Notes: a model not told the origin generated them from the letters alone. A DNA stretch of 64,000 nucleotides from Blastocatellia bacterium (GCA_016705245.1 JADIYM010000016.1:1-64000); one strand, 5' to 3'. Positions 1-9,277 are shown, counted from the stretch's first letter. Numbers and translations: made by a program.

Positions 1-296
1 CGGCGATTGCTCCGGCGAGGACGATCGGCAGCGCTACACCCGTATAACCCTCGACGGGATCGAGGCCGGCGTTCCAGGTGAGCTGTCCGTGGTGCGCGAG
101 GTTCTCGGCGTATCGGTAGGTGATGTACGCGTCGTCGACAGTCCACTTCGGGGAAACCAGGCGAAGCCAGCACGGCGTACAGGGACGACAGTGCGACGAT
201 GGCCAGGGCCAGCCAGTTTGGCCACGTCGCGATGCGGTCAGGGTGAGTCTCGGCTATCGCGGAGGATGAGGGATGTTGAACGGCACGGTGAATCAT
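1..296 (-). CDS. Polytopic membrane glycosyltransferase-like protein (5' part, frameshifted)
   Basis: The N-terminal part of a membrane protein runs off the left edge. It starts at an ATG read from 296 (MIHRAVQHP...) and has one clear membrane segment (NWLALAIVALSSLYAVLA). A frame change near 143 then leads into DDAYITYRYAENLA and GLDPVEGYTGVALPI. A DDAY(I/S)xxRYAxNL segment followed by an EGYT segment is characteristic of lipid-linked-sugar-dependent glycosyltransferases of the mannosyl/arabinofuranosyl type (GT-C fold), where the first Asp pair sits in the large extracytoplasmic loop. The break looks like one extra G in a GG run and is more likely a sequence error than decay. The family is inferred from this short stretch, and the substrate is unknown. 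Confidence 0.55.
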   Translation of the reverse strand, partial: MIHRAVQHPSSSAIAETHPDRIATWPNWLALAIVALSSLYAVLASPGFPEVDCRRRVHHLPIRREPRAPRTAHLERRPRSRRGLYGCSAADRPRRSNR

Positions 297-374
297 CGAG
301 ACTCAGGAAAGCAGGCCCGTCTTCCGCTGCAGTTCCATGCGGTCGATTGGATCTTCCCTGGGTCTTCCCTCCAA

Positions 375-716
375 ACTCGATGTGAGGAGACCTCAGTCGG
401 CCCCTCGCTTACGCGTTGGACGGGCCGTGAGATCAGGTTACTGGCGACCCAGAACCGGGAGCGCAGCGACGGGCCGACTTTACAACCTCGATGTGAGGAG
501 ATCTCAGTCGGCCCCTCGCTACGCTCGGGGTTCTGGGTCAAACGGGACGCGTTTGGACGGGCCGTGAGATCAGGCTACTGGAGACCCAGAACCCGGGCGC
601 AGCGACGGGCCGACGTTACAACCTCGATGTGAGGAGATCTCAGTCGGCCCCTCGCTTCGCTCGGGGTTCTGGGTCAAACGGGACGCGTTTGGACGGGCCG
701 TGAGATCTGGCTACTG
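375..716. repeat. Three tandem copies of intergenic hairpin repeat family C
   Basis: The 297-793 stretch holds no gene. It carries three consecutive degenerate units that begin TCGATGTGAGGAG at about 378, 488 and 623. The later units continue with GGCCCCTCGCTNCGCTCGG, GGTTCTGGGTC, ACGGGACGCGTTTGG and GGGCCGTGAGATC. The inverse word GACCCAGAACC...GCAGCGACGGGCCGA occurs between units, so the array can fold into long hairpins. Related elements occur at 33.0, 48.8 and 54.5 kb. The element separates the membrane-protein gene on the minus strand from the ImuA-like gene on the plus strand. Confidence 0.8.
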
Positions 717-793
717 TCAAACGGCGTCCCGTCTTGCATGCCCGGACCGCATGGGTGTATGGATTTTGTATGGGTTTTGGGCGCGCCAGTCTC

Positions 794-1508
794 ATGCCGG
801 TCGACGAGAGCCGCCTCGCGGATCTGCGGCGCTCCGGCGTCGTCCGCGCGGGCGCCGATCCCCTGCCCGTCCCCGAAACCGTCGCGGCGGGCGACCCCCT
901 GCTCGCCGCCTTCCTGCCCGGCGGAGGCTTCCCCTGCGGCCACATCACCGAAGTCCGCGGTGCCCCGTCGAGCGGCCGCCTCTCGGTCGCCGTCCGCGCC
1001 GTCCTCCGCGCGCTCGCCCTCGGCCAGCGGCCGGCCCTCGTCACGACCCGCGGCTTCTTCCCCGGACTCGCGCCGTGGCTGCCCGCCGCGCTCCACGCCA
1101 CGCTCGTCTGCCGCGTCGCCGACCTCACGGAGGGCCTCGGCGCCGCCGAAGTCCTCGCCACGGCCGGCGCCGTCGACCTGCTCATCGTCGACGTTGCGGG
1201 ACTCGCCGGACTTGCCGGCGACCCACGCCCCGCCGGCGCCGACGCGTCGCTCGCCCGCCTCGAACGCGCCGCGCGCGCCGAACAACTCGCCCTCGTGCTC
1301 CTGACCGACGAGCGGTCCGCGGCCACGATCGGCCTCAGCGCCAAGCCGTGCTGCGGATCGAACTGCACGCCGCCGCGTCAGCGCACCCGACGGACGGCTC
1401 GTCGTCCACCCCTCGGTCGTCCGGTCGCGTTTCGCCCGGCCGCCCGCAGCACCCGCGACGCCGGCATCCGGGTCCGCCCCCATTGCCCGCCGGAGACCCG
1501 CGTGGTAG
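794..1508 (+). CDS. ImuA-like RecA-fold ATPase (two frameshifts)
   Basis: RecA-fold protein resembling ImuA, the accessory factor of translesion synthesis. The segment GGGFPCGHITEVRGAPSSGR has the ImuA-type P-loop, with Arg where RecA has Lys, and LLIVDVAG follows as a Walker-B-like strand. The main frame holds to about 1340. The sequence then continues as AVLRIELHAAASAHP one frame over, and as DGRLVVHPSVVRSRFARPP in the third frame, ending at TAG 1506-1508. Each shift is explained by one missing G, near 1343 and near 1392. The ATG at 794 is preferred over upstream ATGs at 773 and 734 because it starts just before the conserved part; no good ribosome site decides it. ImuB and DnaE2, the usual partners, are not in this window. 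Downstream are two dCTP-deaminase-like genes. Confidence 0.6.
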
Positions 1509-1571
1509 AAGCGCTCCACTTCGGAAGGCGGGATGTTCCCGCCGCTCCCGTACACCGAGGGACCGCGCGCG

Positions 1572-2126
1572 ATGATCCTGAGCGGACACGCCATTAGAGA
1601 CGCCGTCGACCGCGGCGACATCCGCATCGAGCCCTTCGACGCCCGATACCTCGGCCCGAACAGCTACGACTACCGGCTGCAGCCCGAGCTCGTCATCATC
1701 GAGCCGGGCGAAACCGGCGAACCGCGCCGCGTGACGATCGAGGACGCCGGCTTCACCCTCGAGCCCGGACGCCTCTACCTCGGCGCGACCGAAGAGCTGA
1801 TCGGCAGCGAACGCTACGCGATGACGCTGCTCGGACGCTCGTCGCTCGGACGGCTCGGGCTCTACCTGAACATCACGGCGGACCTCGGCCACATCGGCGC
1901 CGTCTCGAACTGGACCCTCGAACTGAAGGTCGTCCAGCCGCTCGTCGTCTACCCGCGGATGCGCATAGGCCAGGTGGCCTTCTGGACGGCCATGGGCACG
2001 GCGGCCGCCTACACCGGCCGGTACCTCGGCGACCGGGGGCCCGTCACGAGCCGCGACTCCGCCCTCTCGTCGCCATCGACAGACCACGATCCCGCCGCGC
2101 CCACTGCAAAGGACCCGATCCCGTGA
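1572..2126 (+). CDS. dcd: dCTP deaminase family protein 1 (catalytic Glu present)
   Basis: A protein of 184 residues of the dCTP deaminase/dUTPase superfamily, which converts dCTP to dUTP (some members go on to dUMP) for dTTP synthesis. It has the LGPNSYDYRL segment (residues 28-37), the nucleotide-binding GRSSLGRLG (89-97), the catalytic-Glu strand WTLEL (Glu117) and the C-terminal MRIGQVAFW. ATG 1572 is chosen because MILSGHAI matches the start of its tandem neighbour. Its stop overlaps the next start (GTGA), so the two are translationally coupled. A Pro/Ser-rich tail after residue 150 differs from the neighbour. This is the copy more likely to be active. Confidence 0.8.
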   Translation: MILSGHAIRDAVDRGDIRIEPFDARYLGPNSYDYRLQPELVIIEPGETGEPRRVTIEDAGFTLEPGRLYLGATEELIGSERYAMTLLGRSSLGRLGLYLNITADLGHIGAVSNWTLELKVVQPLVVYPRMRIGQVAFWTAMGTAAAYTGRYLGDRGPVTSRDSALSSPSTDHDPAAPTAKDPIP

Positions 2127-2665
2127 TTCTCACCGGCCCCGCCATCACCGCCGCCATCCGCGACGGCCGCATCACGATCGATCCGTTCGACGAAGCCCTC
2201 GTCGGCCCGAACAGCGTCGATTTCCGGCTCGGCGACCGCTGCAAGGTCTACCGCGACCGGGTCCTCGACGCGGCGATCGACAATCCAACCGAAGACCTGC
2301 CAGTTCCGCCCGAAGGCATCCTGCTCGACCCGGCGCGCGTGTACCTCTTCAATACCCTCGAGCGGATCGGCAGCGCGACCTACGTCCCGATCATCCGCGG
2401 GCGGTCGTCGGTCGGACGGCTCGGCGTCTTCACGAACATCACGGCCGACCTGATCGACCTCGGCTCGATCAACCAGCTCACGCTCCAGATGCACGCCGTC
2501 ATTCCGGCGCGCGTCTACCCCGGCATGCGGATCGGCCAGGTGACCTTCTGGGCGGTCGAAGGCCCGGTGACCGACCTCTACCACGGAAAATACGCCGACC
2601 TCGAGAGTCCCGTCCCGTCGATGTCATGGCGCGAATTCGGCCCCGATGGCAAACCACTGAAATGA
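2123..2665 (+). CDS. dCTP deaminase family protein 2 (catalytic Glu replaced by Gln)
   Basis: A tandem paralogue of the preceding gene, 180 residues, starting at GTG 2123 inside the upstream stop. It keeps VGPNSVDFRLG (27-37) and GRSSVGRLG (93-101), but the strand that carries the catalytic Glu in the family reads TLQM, with Gln122 in that place. Family members are trimers whose active sites are formed between subunits, so a Gln copy could form a mixed trimer, bind nucleotide without deaminating, or act as a regulator; this is inference. Apart from the Gln the protein looks well kept, including the C-terminal MRIGQVTFW. Confidence 0.75.
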   Translation: MILTGPAITAAIRDGRITIDPFDEALVGPNSVDFRLGDRCKVYRDRVLDAAIDNPTEDLPVPPEGILLDPARVYLFNTLERIGSATYVPIIRGRSSVGRLGVFTNITADLIDLGSINQLTLQMHAVIPARVYPGMRIGQVTFWAVEGPVTDLYHGKYADLESPVPSMSWREFGPDGKPLK

Positions 2666-2785
2666 CGCGAAAGGATCCGACCGGAGGCGCGTTACTGGCC
2701 GTTGCCACCCCACCTCTGTCGATTCCGTGACGCGCCGAATGGCGCCATTTCCGAGCCCACGGCTCGCACGAAGGAGGAAGACCGA

Positions 2786-3566
2786 ATGTCAGCGAACACG
2801 CCCGGAAACTTTTGCTGGTTCGAGCTTGGCACGAATGACTTCGACGCCGCCAAAGCCTTCTATGGCGCACTTTTCGGCTGGAGCGTGGAGGTGAACACCG
2901 ACGCCGGAATGCCCTACGGCATGGTCTTTCACGGTGGCAACTCGATCTGCGGAATGTACGAGCTCGGGCCCGAAATGCGCGACCAGGGCATTCCGCCGCA
3001 CTGGATGTCGTATGTCGCCACCCCGACGCCGACGCCACGGCTGCGAAGGCGACCGAGCTCGGCGCAATCGTGATGGCGGGACCGTTCGACGTCTCGACGT
3101 TCGGGCGGATGGCGGCCATCGCCGATCCGACCGGCGCCCATATCTCGATCTGGGAGCCGAAGATGCACCGGGGTTCCGATCAGGTCGGCCCGATCGGGTC
3201 GTTCTGCTGGTCCCTGAGCTGTGGACGAGGGACCGGGACGCGGCCGAGGCATTTTATTCGAAGCTGTTCGGGTGGGGCCTGAACCACAAGGACTCGGGGC
3301 CGATGCCGTACGGCGAATGGACGAACGGCGGGATCCCGATCGGCGGCATGCTGCAGATGAACGAGCAGTTCGGCGACGCGCCGCCGTGCTGGATGCCGTA
3401 CGTGCACGTCGCGGATTGCGATGCGACGGTCGCGAAGGCAAAGGAGCTCGGCGGCGAGTCGATGTGCGAGCCGACGGACATCGCGGACGTCGGGCGGTTC
3501 GCGCTGTTCCAGGATCCGCAGGGAGCGACACTCGCAATCGTCACGCTCACGATGCCGGAGGAGTAG
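2786..3566 (+). CDS. Two-domain VOC (glyoxalase-fold) protein, two frameshifts
   Basis: A protein of about 260 residues with two vicinal-oxygen-chelate domains. The first begins GNFCWFELGTNDFDAAKAFY, the second GSFCW...RDRDAAEAFYSKLFGW, each with an MPYG motif. This matches the family of paired glyoxalase-like proteins often annotated as hydroxylase or Cfp30B-like; the substrate cannot be read from sequence. ATG 2786 follows AAGGAGGAAG at 2771-2780. The frame is lost near 3020 (one C missing in a C run; the sequence resumes as DADATAAKATELGA) and again near 3213 (resumes as ELWTRDRDAAEAFY). Both look like one-base errors. The gene converges on the minus-strand yitT-type gene across a hairpin repeat. 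Confidence 0.75.
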
Positions 3567-3596
3567 GCGGGCGTCCTAGCGGCTGTTTTGGTTCTT

Positions 3597-3674
3597 CCTT
3601 TGCGCCTTTGCGCCTTTGCGCGAACCTCTCGAACGATCTCAAGAGGTTCACGCAAAGGCGCAAAGGCGCAAAGG
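3597..3674. repeat. Hairpin repeat family A (likely bidirectional terminator)
   Basis: The left arm is built of CTTTGCGC words and the right arm is their inverse (GCGCAAAG words), around a loop with AACCTCTC...AAGAGGTT. It lies between two convergent genes, so it probably terminates both. Related copies are at 22583, 44743 and 60191. Confidence 0.8.
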
Positions 3675-3676
3675 CA

Positions 3677-4525
3677 TCAGTGATTGACCGCGCGCCTGAG
3701 GACTCCACCGTCGACATCCGACAGCGCGTGAGTCACCACGAACGCGGACGCATCGTGTTCGCGGACGATTGACTTCACGCGCCCGATCTCGAGCCGCGTC
3801 ACCACGCAGTAGAGTATGTCCTGCGGCGCTCCCGACACCCCGCCCTCACCCTTGTAAACCGTCACCCCGCGACCGAGCTTCCACGTGATCGACTCGCGGA
3901 TGGCGTTGCTCTCGGGCGAGACGATGATCATCGCCGTGTACTCCTCGATGCCGTTGATCACGAAGTCGAGCGTCCTCGACGCCGCGACGTACGTCAGGAT
4001 CGAATACAGCGCCTGATTCACCCCGAGCACCCAGATCGCAATCACGAAGATCACCACGTTGAGCCCGAGGATCACGTCACCAACGCGCAGGATGCTGCTG
4101 CGCTTGCTGATGAGCAGGGCCGCGATCTCGGTACCGTCGAGCACCGCTCCGCCGCGGATCGCCAGGCCTATCCCAGCACCGAGAAAGAACCCGCCGAACA
4201 CGGCCGTCAGCACGAGGTCCGCCGTCACGTCCGGAAAATGCACGGTTGCCAGCACCACCGAAAGCCCCGCGATCGCCAGCGTGCTCCGGATCGCGAACGC
4301 CCGTCCGATGTGGCGAAAGCCGAGGGCGATGAACGGCACGTTGATGACCGGCAGCAGGACGGCGAGCGGCATTCCCGTCGTCTGCGCGAGCAGCATCGAG
4401 ATGCCCGTCACGCCGCCGTCGATGAGGTTGCTCGACAGCAGGAATCCGTGAATCCCGAACGCGGCGGAGAAGATGCCGAGAACGATGAGCGCGACGTTGA
4501 GTGCTTCTCGTAGGAGCTGTTTCAT
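3677..4525 (-). CDS. YitT-family membrane protein with DUF2179 tail
   Basis: A protein of about 282 residues from the ATG at 4525 (MKQLLREALN). At least five hydrophobic segments cover roughly residues 1-185, including VALIVLGIFSAAFGIHGFLL and the glycine-rich GGFFLGAGIGLAI. A soluble C-terminal domain with ETYTAM-like sequence (EEYTAMIIVSPE) and GRGVTVYKGEGG follows. This is the layout of the YitT/DUF161 family with a C-terminal DUF2179 domain. The transport or signalling role of this family is not established. The upstream in-frame ATG at 4573 would add 16 residues with no membrane character and is not favoured. Confidence 0.75.
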   Translation of the reverse strand: MKQLLREALNVALIVLGIFSAAFGIHGFLLSSNLIDGGVTGISMLLAQTTGMPLAVLLPVINVPFIALGFRHIGRAFAIRSTLAIAGLSVVLATVHFPDVTADLVLTAVFGGFFLGAGIGLAIRGGAVLDGTEIAALLISKRSSILRVGDVILGLNVVIFVIAIWVLGVNQALYSILTYVAASRTLDFVINGIEEYTAMIIVSPESNAIRESITWKLGRGVTVYKGEGGVSGAPQDILYCVVTRLEIGRVKSIVREHDASAFVVTHALSDVDGGVLRRAVNH

Positions 4526-4672
4526 GATGGCTCGGGATGCAAAGGCTACGGGGAAGCCGCGGTTCCCCGGCAAGAGCCGTTACTCTAACCTCTCTCCAGC
4601 GCGCCCGTCAGCGGTGACGCGGGCGATCGCGCTACAATCGCCCGCGGTTCGCCTTGGTAACCGCTGGAATTC

Positions 4673-5890
4673 ATGGACCCGCAAATACTGCTCATCGTTC
4701 TCCTCGTCGTCGCCGTCGCGAATCTCGTCGTCGGCATCCTCTTGCTTTCCCGCGACCCCGCGCGGCGCGAGGCCGAGTTGTTGCGAACGCTTCGTGAGGA
4801 GCTACGGCACGGGCGCGATGAACTACGGCAAGGAAGCGAAGCCGCCGCCGCGTCGCTCGGTCAGCGGATCGCGGATGCGAACAGCCAGAACCTCGCGGCA
4901 CTCGAGACGCTGCGAGTCTCGCTAGCAACCGGCGTGAAGGCGCTGCAGGAGGGCAACGAGCGAAAGCTCGAGGAGATGCGCGTCACGGTCGACGAGAAAC
5001 TCCACGGGACGCTCGAGAAGCGGCTCGGCGAGTCGTTCCAGCTCGTCAGCAACCAGCTCGAAGCCGTCCAGCGCGGCCTCGGCGAGATGCAGTCGCTTGC
5101 GACCGGCGTCGGCGACCTCAAGAAGGTGCTGACGAACGTCAAGCTGCGCGGCACGTGGGGCGAGGTGCAGCTGCGTGCGATCCTCGAGCAGATCCTCACG
5201 CCCGAGCAATACGTAGAAAATTTCCAGCCGGCCGAAGACGAGCGCGCCGTCGTCGAGTTCGCGATCCGGCTGCCGGGGCGCGATGCTTCACGCACCGAGG
5301 TCTTCCTGCCGGTCGATTCGAAGTTCCCGCAGGAGGACTACCTGCGTCTCGTCGAGGCCTCGGAGACGGGCGAGCCCGACCGTGTGGCTTCGGCCACGGC
5401 CGCCCTGGCGCGGGCTGTTCGGCTCTCGGGACAGCAGATCCGCGACAAGTACCTGCATCCGCCGCGAACGACTGACTTCGCGATCCTCTTCCTGCCGACC
5501 GAGGGACTCTACGCCGAGGTGTTGCGTCAGCCGGGGCTCGTCGAGGAGTTGCATCTCTCGTGCTCGGTCGTCGTCGCGGGACCGACGACACTTGCGGCGA
5601 TCCTCAACAGCCTGCGAATGGGATTCCGGACGCTCGCGATCGAGCAGCGGTCGAGCGAGGTGTGGGAGGTGCTCGGCGCGGTGAAGTCCGAGTTCCAGAG
5701 GTTCGGCGACGTGTTGTCACGCGTGAAGAAGCAGCTCACGACGGCGACGAACACGATCGACGAGACGTCGCGGCGAACGCGCGCGATGGAGCGGAAGCTG
5801 CGCGAGGTGGAGGAGCTGCCGGCTGGTGCGTCGCCGTTGCTGATTGAGCTGGCGGCCGTCGAGGTCGATGCCGACGACGAGGACGAGTAG
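4673..5890 (+). CDS. rmuC: RmuC-family DNA recombination/inversion-limiting protein
   Basis: A protein of 405 residues. A single N-terminal membrane anchor (residues 5-25) is followed by a coiled-coil stretch (about 30-135) and the RmuC nuclease-like core. Recognisable core segments are KLRGTWGEVQLRAILEQI, LPVDSKFPQEDY and HPPRTTDFAILFLPTEGLY. RmuC proteins limit recombination between short inverted repeats; a PD-(D/E)XK-related fold has been proposed, but the biochemistry is poorly known. Length and layout are normal. The acidic tail (DADDEDE) is unremarkable. A family B hairpin follows directly. Confidence 0.9.
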   Translation: MDPQILLIVLLVVAVANLVVGILLLSRDPARREAELLRTLREELRHGRDELRQGSEAAAASLGQRIADANSQNLAALETLRVSLATGVKALQEGNERKLEEMRVTVDEKLHGTLEKRLGESFQLVSNQLEAVQRGLGEMQSLATGVGDLKKVLTNVKLRGTWGEVQLRAILEQILTPEQYVENFQPAEDERAVVEFAIRLPGRDASRTEVFLPVDSKFPQEDYLRLVEASETGEPDRVASATAALARAVRLSGQQIRDKYLHPPRTTDFAILFLPTEGLYAEVLRQPGLVEELHLSCSVVVAGPTTLAAILNSLRMGFRTLAIEQRSSEVWEVLGAVKSEFQRFGDVLSRVKKQLTTATNTIDETSRRTRAMERKLREVEELPAGASPLLIELAAVEVDADDEDE

Positions 5891-5892
5891 GA

Positions 5893-5981
5893 GCTCCGTG
5901 CCTCAGTGTCTCTGAGTCTCTGTGTGCGCAGCTCTGAAGACGCTTCGCACACAGAGGCTCAGAGACACGGAGGCACAGAGA
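5893..5981. repeat. Hairpin repeat family B
   Basis: The left arm contains CTCTGAGTCTCTGTGTGCG and the right arm its inverse CGCACACAGAGGCTCAGAG, flanking a short loop (GAAGACGCTT). It lies between the ends of rmuC and the convergent M61 peptidase gene and could terminate both. Other copies are at 7702, 25233 and 53822, and a half copy is at 14397. Confidence 0.8.
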
Positions 5982-5988
5982 ACACGGC

Positions 5989-7688
5989 CTATCGCTTCCG
6001 GTACTGCGCCACGATCGGTCCCTTCGCGGCCGTCGGCACGTACGTGATCGAGCGCTCGACGTCGCCGTCCTTCACCGTAATCTCGACCGGCTTCGTCGGA
6101 TCGTTCAGGTGAATCGGCTTCCGCTGCACGAGCGTCTGGCCATCCCGGAGCCCGGCGCGCTCGGCCGCCGATCCTTTCACGACACCCGCAATGACCTTCT
6201 TCTGAACCAGCGACTCGAGATCGAACCCGAGCTCCCACGGCAGTAACTCGACGCGCACGATTTCGTACCCCGGACCCGCCCCGTCGGGCGCCGGCTCGAT
6301 CGTGTCGCCGTTCGTAACGTGCTCCGTGATCTCGGCCATCACGTTGCCGCCGGCCAGCGGCTCGATCAGTCCGGCAATCATCGCGTTCGTCACGACGCGC
6401 TGCTTGTCGCGCTTCGCATCCTCGAACAGCTTCAGCATCACCACATCGAGCGACGACTTGCCCGCCGACTTCGCTCGGATCCTCGCGTCCCATCGCATCG
6501 CGAGCAGCGCTCCGCGCCAGTACGGCAAACGGCCGACGGCTTCGTCCGAAAAGAAGTCCTTGAGGATTCGCTCGTTCGTTGCGTTGCGCACCGGCGACAG
6601 CGTGTACTCGCGAAGCAGCTCGTTGTAGTGCTCGGCGTATTCGTCGTCGCTCAGCAGCCCGCTCCGGCGCAGCAGCGCAAAGGTGTAATAGTCCGTGAAG
6701 CCCTCCGTGAACCAGTACATTCCCGTTCGGGCTCTTCGACCTTGCCGAGCGACTGCGGATTCCATTCGTGAAACAGCTCGTGCGCGAGCAGGAATCGCAG
6801 CTGCGGCAGTTCGGTGTTCGTCGTCACGAACGTGGCAAACGAGTCGACGAGGCCCGTTCCACCGATCGACAGCGCAGTGGGCGGGCCCTCGAGCGGAATG
6901 AGCGAGACGAGGTAATACGGTCGGCTGTGGTCGCTCCAGAAGTCGCGCTCGACGCGGAAGATCCGTCCGACGAGATCGGCGTAGGCGTCGTCGGTGAATT
7001 TCCAGGCACCGCGCATGGCCACGACGACGGTGCGGCCAGAGATGTCGAGCTTGCGGATCCGGAAGTCGCCGGCCATGAATACCGCGTGGCTGAAGTCCGA
7101 CACGGGCGCCTCGACCCGCTGCCAGACATCCGACGCGCCGAAGCTGTTGACGACCGTCCACGACTTGGGCAATCCCTTCCACGCGACGGTGATCCTCGCC
7201 ACTTCGTCGTCGGGCCAGTCCGGCAGCACCCAGCCGCCGTGCCCGATCCAGTGGATGTACTCGGGCTGGAGCAGCGGGCGGTATCCCGCGCCGCGACCGG
7301 CCTTGGCGGGACCGGGTGTCTCCTGCACGAGCTCGTACCGGATGCGCAGTCGGGCCTTGGGCTTGTGCTGGATCTTCTTGATGTGCGGCGTGTCGGTATC
7401 GACGAGCCGCGCGGACGTTGGATGGACGTTCAGGTTCCGGATGGCTCCGTCGAGACGATCCTGTCCTCCCCACGAGTTCGGAAGGTAGATCCCGCTCTCA
7501 CCGTCGACGTCGCCTTCGAAGACGAGCTCGATGTGGACTCGGGGAATGTCCGCGTCCTTTTCCACCGTCACGACGTACGCGACGTCGCGCAGGTCGCGCC
7601 GCTGTGTCTCGTTCAGTTGCGCTGCGGGAACGGCCGTTGCGCAGACGAGGAGTGGCAGTGCCGCGGCAAAGATTGATCTGGATTTCAT
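5989..7688 (-). CDS. Secreted M61-type glycyl-aminopeptidase-like protein with PDZ domain (one frameshift)
   Basis: A metallopeptidase of about 565 residues. It has a signal peptide (MKSRSIFAAALPLLVCATA...), an N-terminal beta domain, the zinc motif HELFHEWN (residues 303-310), the downstream Glu ligand in MYWFTEGFTDYY, and a C-terminal PDZ-like segment (VIAGVVKGSAAERAGLRDG). M61 enzymes release N-terminal Gly/Ala or process peptides in the periplasm. The frame breaks near 6727, between the HELFH helix and the Glu ligand (KVEEPE to GMYWF); one missing base restores it. The two halves together contain every expected catalytic element, so an intact enzyme is more likely than a pseudogene. Confidence 0.8.
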
Positions 7689-7701
7689 CGTAATTCCATC
7701 C

Positions 7702-7789
7702 CCTCTGTGTCTCCGTGCCTCCGTGACTCCGTGTGCGCAGCGTCTTCAGAGCTTCGCACACAGAGACGCGGGGGCACGGAGACACGGAG
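7702..7789. repeat. Hairpin repeat family B
   Basis: CTCTGTGTCTCCGTG words on the left and CGGAGACACGGAG-type words on the right, with GCGCAGCGTCTTCAGAGCTTCG in the centre. It lies between the start of the M61 gene and the 3' end of the methyltransferase-repeat gene. Both genes read leftwards, so here it can only terminate the right-hand gene. Confidence 0.8.
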
Positions 7790-7840
7790 CGACATCGGTT
7801 TCCTTGACGGGGGACGTACGAGCGCAGACCGCACGAAGGT

Positions 7841-9277
7841 TCATCTCGGATTCCTCGTCGCGCGCACGCGCAGTGGCACAGCCCCCTTCGGTCCGAACCG
7901 GAAGCGCGCGTCGTCGTTCCCTTCCGACGGATCGCAACGCAGCCGCCAGTATGCCTCGTCGGCGACATACACGCCGAGTCCGTCGCGTCCGTCGCCATCC
8001 CAATCGCCAACGACTGGCACCGCCGCTGCAGGGCCGAAGAGCACGATCCGCTCCGCGTCGCCCGGCGCGTGCGATCCCGCCAGGAAGAAGTTCGCCGTCT
8101 CGGAGTTGTAGAGACCCACGCTGTCGATGCCGTCTCCATTCCAGTCGCCCGGAACCGGAACGAGCCGCGACCCCACCGGGCCGAATCCGAATGCGTGGTC
8201 CGCTTCGCCGTATCCCGGCCGGTCCTTCAACCAGAAGTGCCCGAGAACGGGGTCATACACGCCGACACCTTCGACGCCGTCTCCGTTCCAGTCGCCGGTA
8301 ATCGGAACGCCGTTTACGGGACCGAAATCGAAGACCTCGGTGGCCGCCCCGCCGTGGCGCTCGTTCGAGAGGTGAAATGTCCCGCGTTCGGGGTCGTAGA
8401 GTCCCGGACTCGACGTGCCGTCTCCGTCCCAGTCGCCGAAGAGCGGCGTCATTGGTGTTCCCGGCGCTCCGAAGGCAAAAACCGATCGTCCCGCGTCGTC
8501 GAGCGCCGACGTTCGGACGATCCACTGTGCCGATTCGCGCAGGAAAACCGCGACCGTGTCGCCTTCCCCCGAAACGGCCGGATCTACCGGCGCGATGATC
8601 CGCCGCCACGAGTCTTCGTCGAGGTCGGGATTGAGTCGGACGAAGATGTCGTACCGGGCGTAGACCGGCCGCTCGAACTCGACGAGCGGTTTTCGGTCGT
8701 GAAGCTCAGGATCGAACTCGTTGCAGTCCGGCGGCGCAGTGAGCGGAAGGATCGCGTGGTGCCACGAATCGAAAATCGGGTTGATCTGGTGGATGGTGAC
8801 GTCGTGCCACCCGAGACTTGCGAACATCCGCCGATAGTCGCCGATGGTCATCATCGTCGGATGGTCCGCCCAGTCCGACCACGCGAGCCTGAGGTCGAGT
8901 CCGGCCAGTTCCTCGATCCGCTCGAACGACGGGTGCTGTATGAACAGGAAGTCCCGCGCGGCCCGGCCGTACGTCCGAAGCGCGCGCCGAACCGAATCTT
9001 CGTCGGGCAGGTGCTCGAGGAAATCGCACATCGCCACGAACGAGACGCAGTCTGCCGGCACGTCGCACTCGAGCGCATCGGCGCAGACCGAGTTTCGCCC
9101 GGCAGCTCGCGCCCTTTCGACGCGTTCGGGATCTCGCTCGAGCCCGAGCCCGCGGCCGAGCCCGAAACGTTGCTCGCATCGCTCTGTCGAATCGCCGTCG
9201 CCCGAGCCGGCGTCGACGAAGGCGTAGGCGCCCCGGCGAAGGGCATCCAGCAGGTCGGTTTCGGTCATCCGGCGCAT
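7841..9277 (-). CDS. Methyltransferase-like domain fused to GDWxGDG (FG-GAP/VCBS-like) repeats
   Basis: A protein of about 478 residues from ATG 9277 (MRRMTETDLL). Residues 1-190 look like a class I SAM-dependent methyltransferase: AYAFVDAGSGDG is the glycine-rich loop, and VSFVAMCDFLEHLPDEDSV matches the post-II region of small-molecule methyltransferases. From about residue 285 there are four repeats of about 45 residues, each with GDWxGDGxxxxGxY and a FxFGP segment; these resemble the calcium-binding DxDxDG loops of FG-GAP propeller blades. No signal peptide is visible, which is odd because such repeats are usually extracellular. The fusion is unusual and the substrate unknown. The next ATG (9268) is an equally possible start. 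Confidence 0.65.
   Translation of the reverse strand: MRRMTETDLLDALRRGAYAFVDAGSGDGDSTERCEQRFGLGRGLGLERDPERVERARAAGRNSVCADALECDVPADCVSFVAMCDFLEHLPDEDSVRRALRTYGRAARDFLFIQHPSFERIEELAGLDLRLAWSDWADHPTMMTIGDYRRMFASLGWHDVTIHQINPIFDSWHHAILPLTAPPDCNEFDPELHDRKPLVEFERPVYARYDIFVRLNPDLDEDSWRRIIAPVDPAVSGEGDTVAVFLRESAQWIVRTSALDDAGRSVFAFGAPGTPMTPLFGDWDGDGTSSPGLYDPERGTFHLSNERHGGAATEVFDFGPVNGVPITGDWNGDGVEGVGVYDPVLGHFWLKDRPGYGEADHAFGFGPVGSRLVPVPGDWNGDGIDSVGLYNSETANFFLAGSHAPGDAERIVLFGPAAAVPVVGDWDGDGRDGLGVYVADEAYWRLRCDPSEGNDDARFRFGPKGAVPLRVRATRNPR

Noticed and set aside
375..716. CRISPR array or rRNA fragment
   Set aside because: Units are over 100 bp and self-complementary, have no spacers, and recur elsewhere as hairpins.
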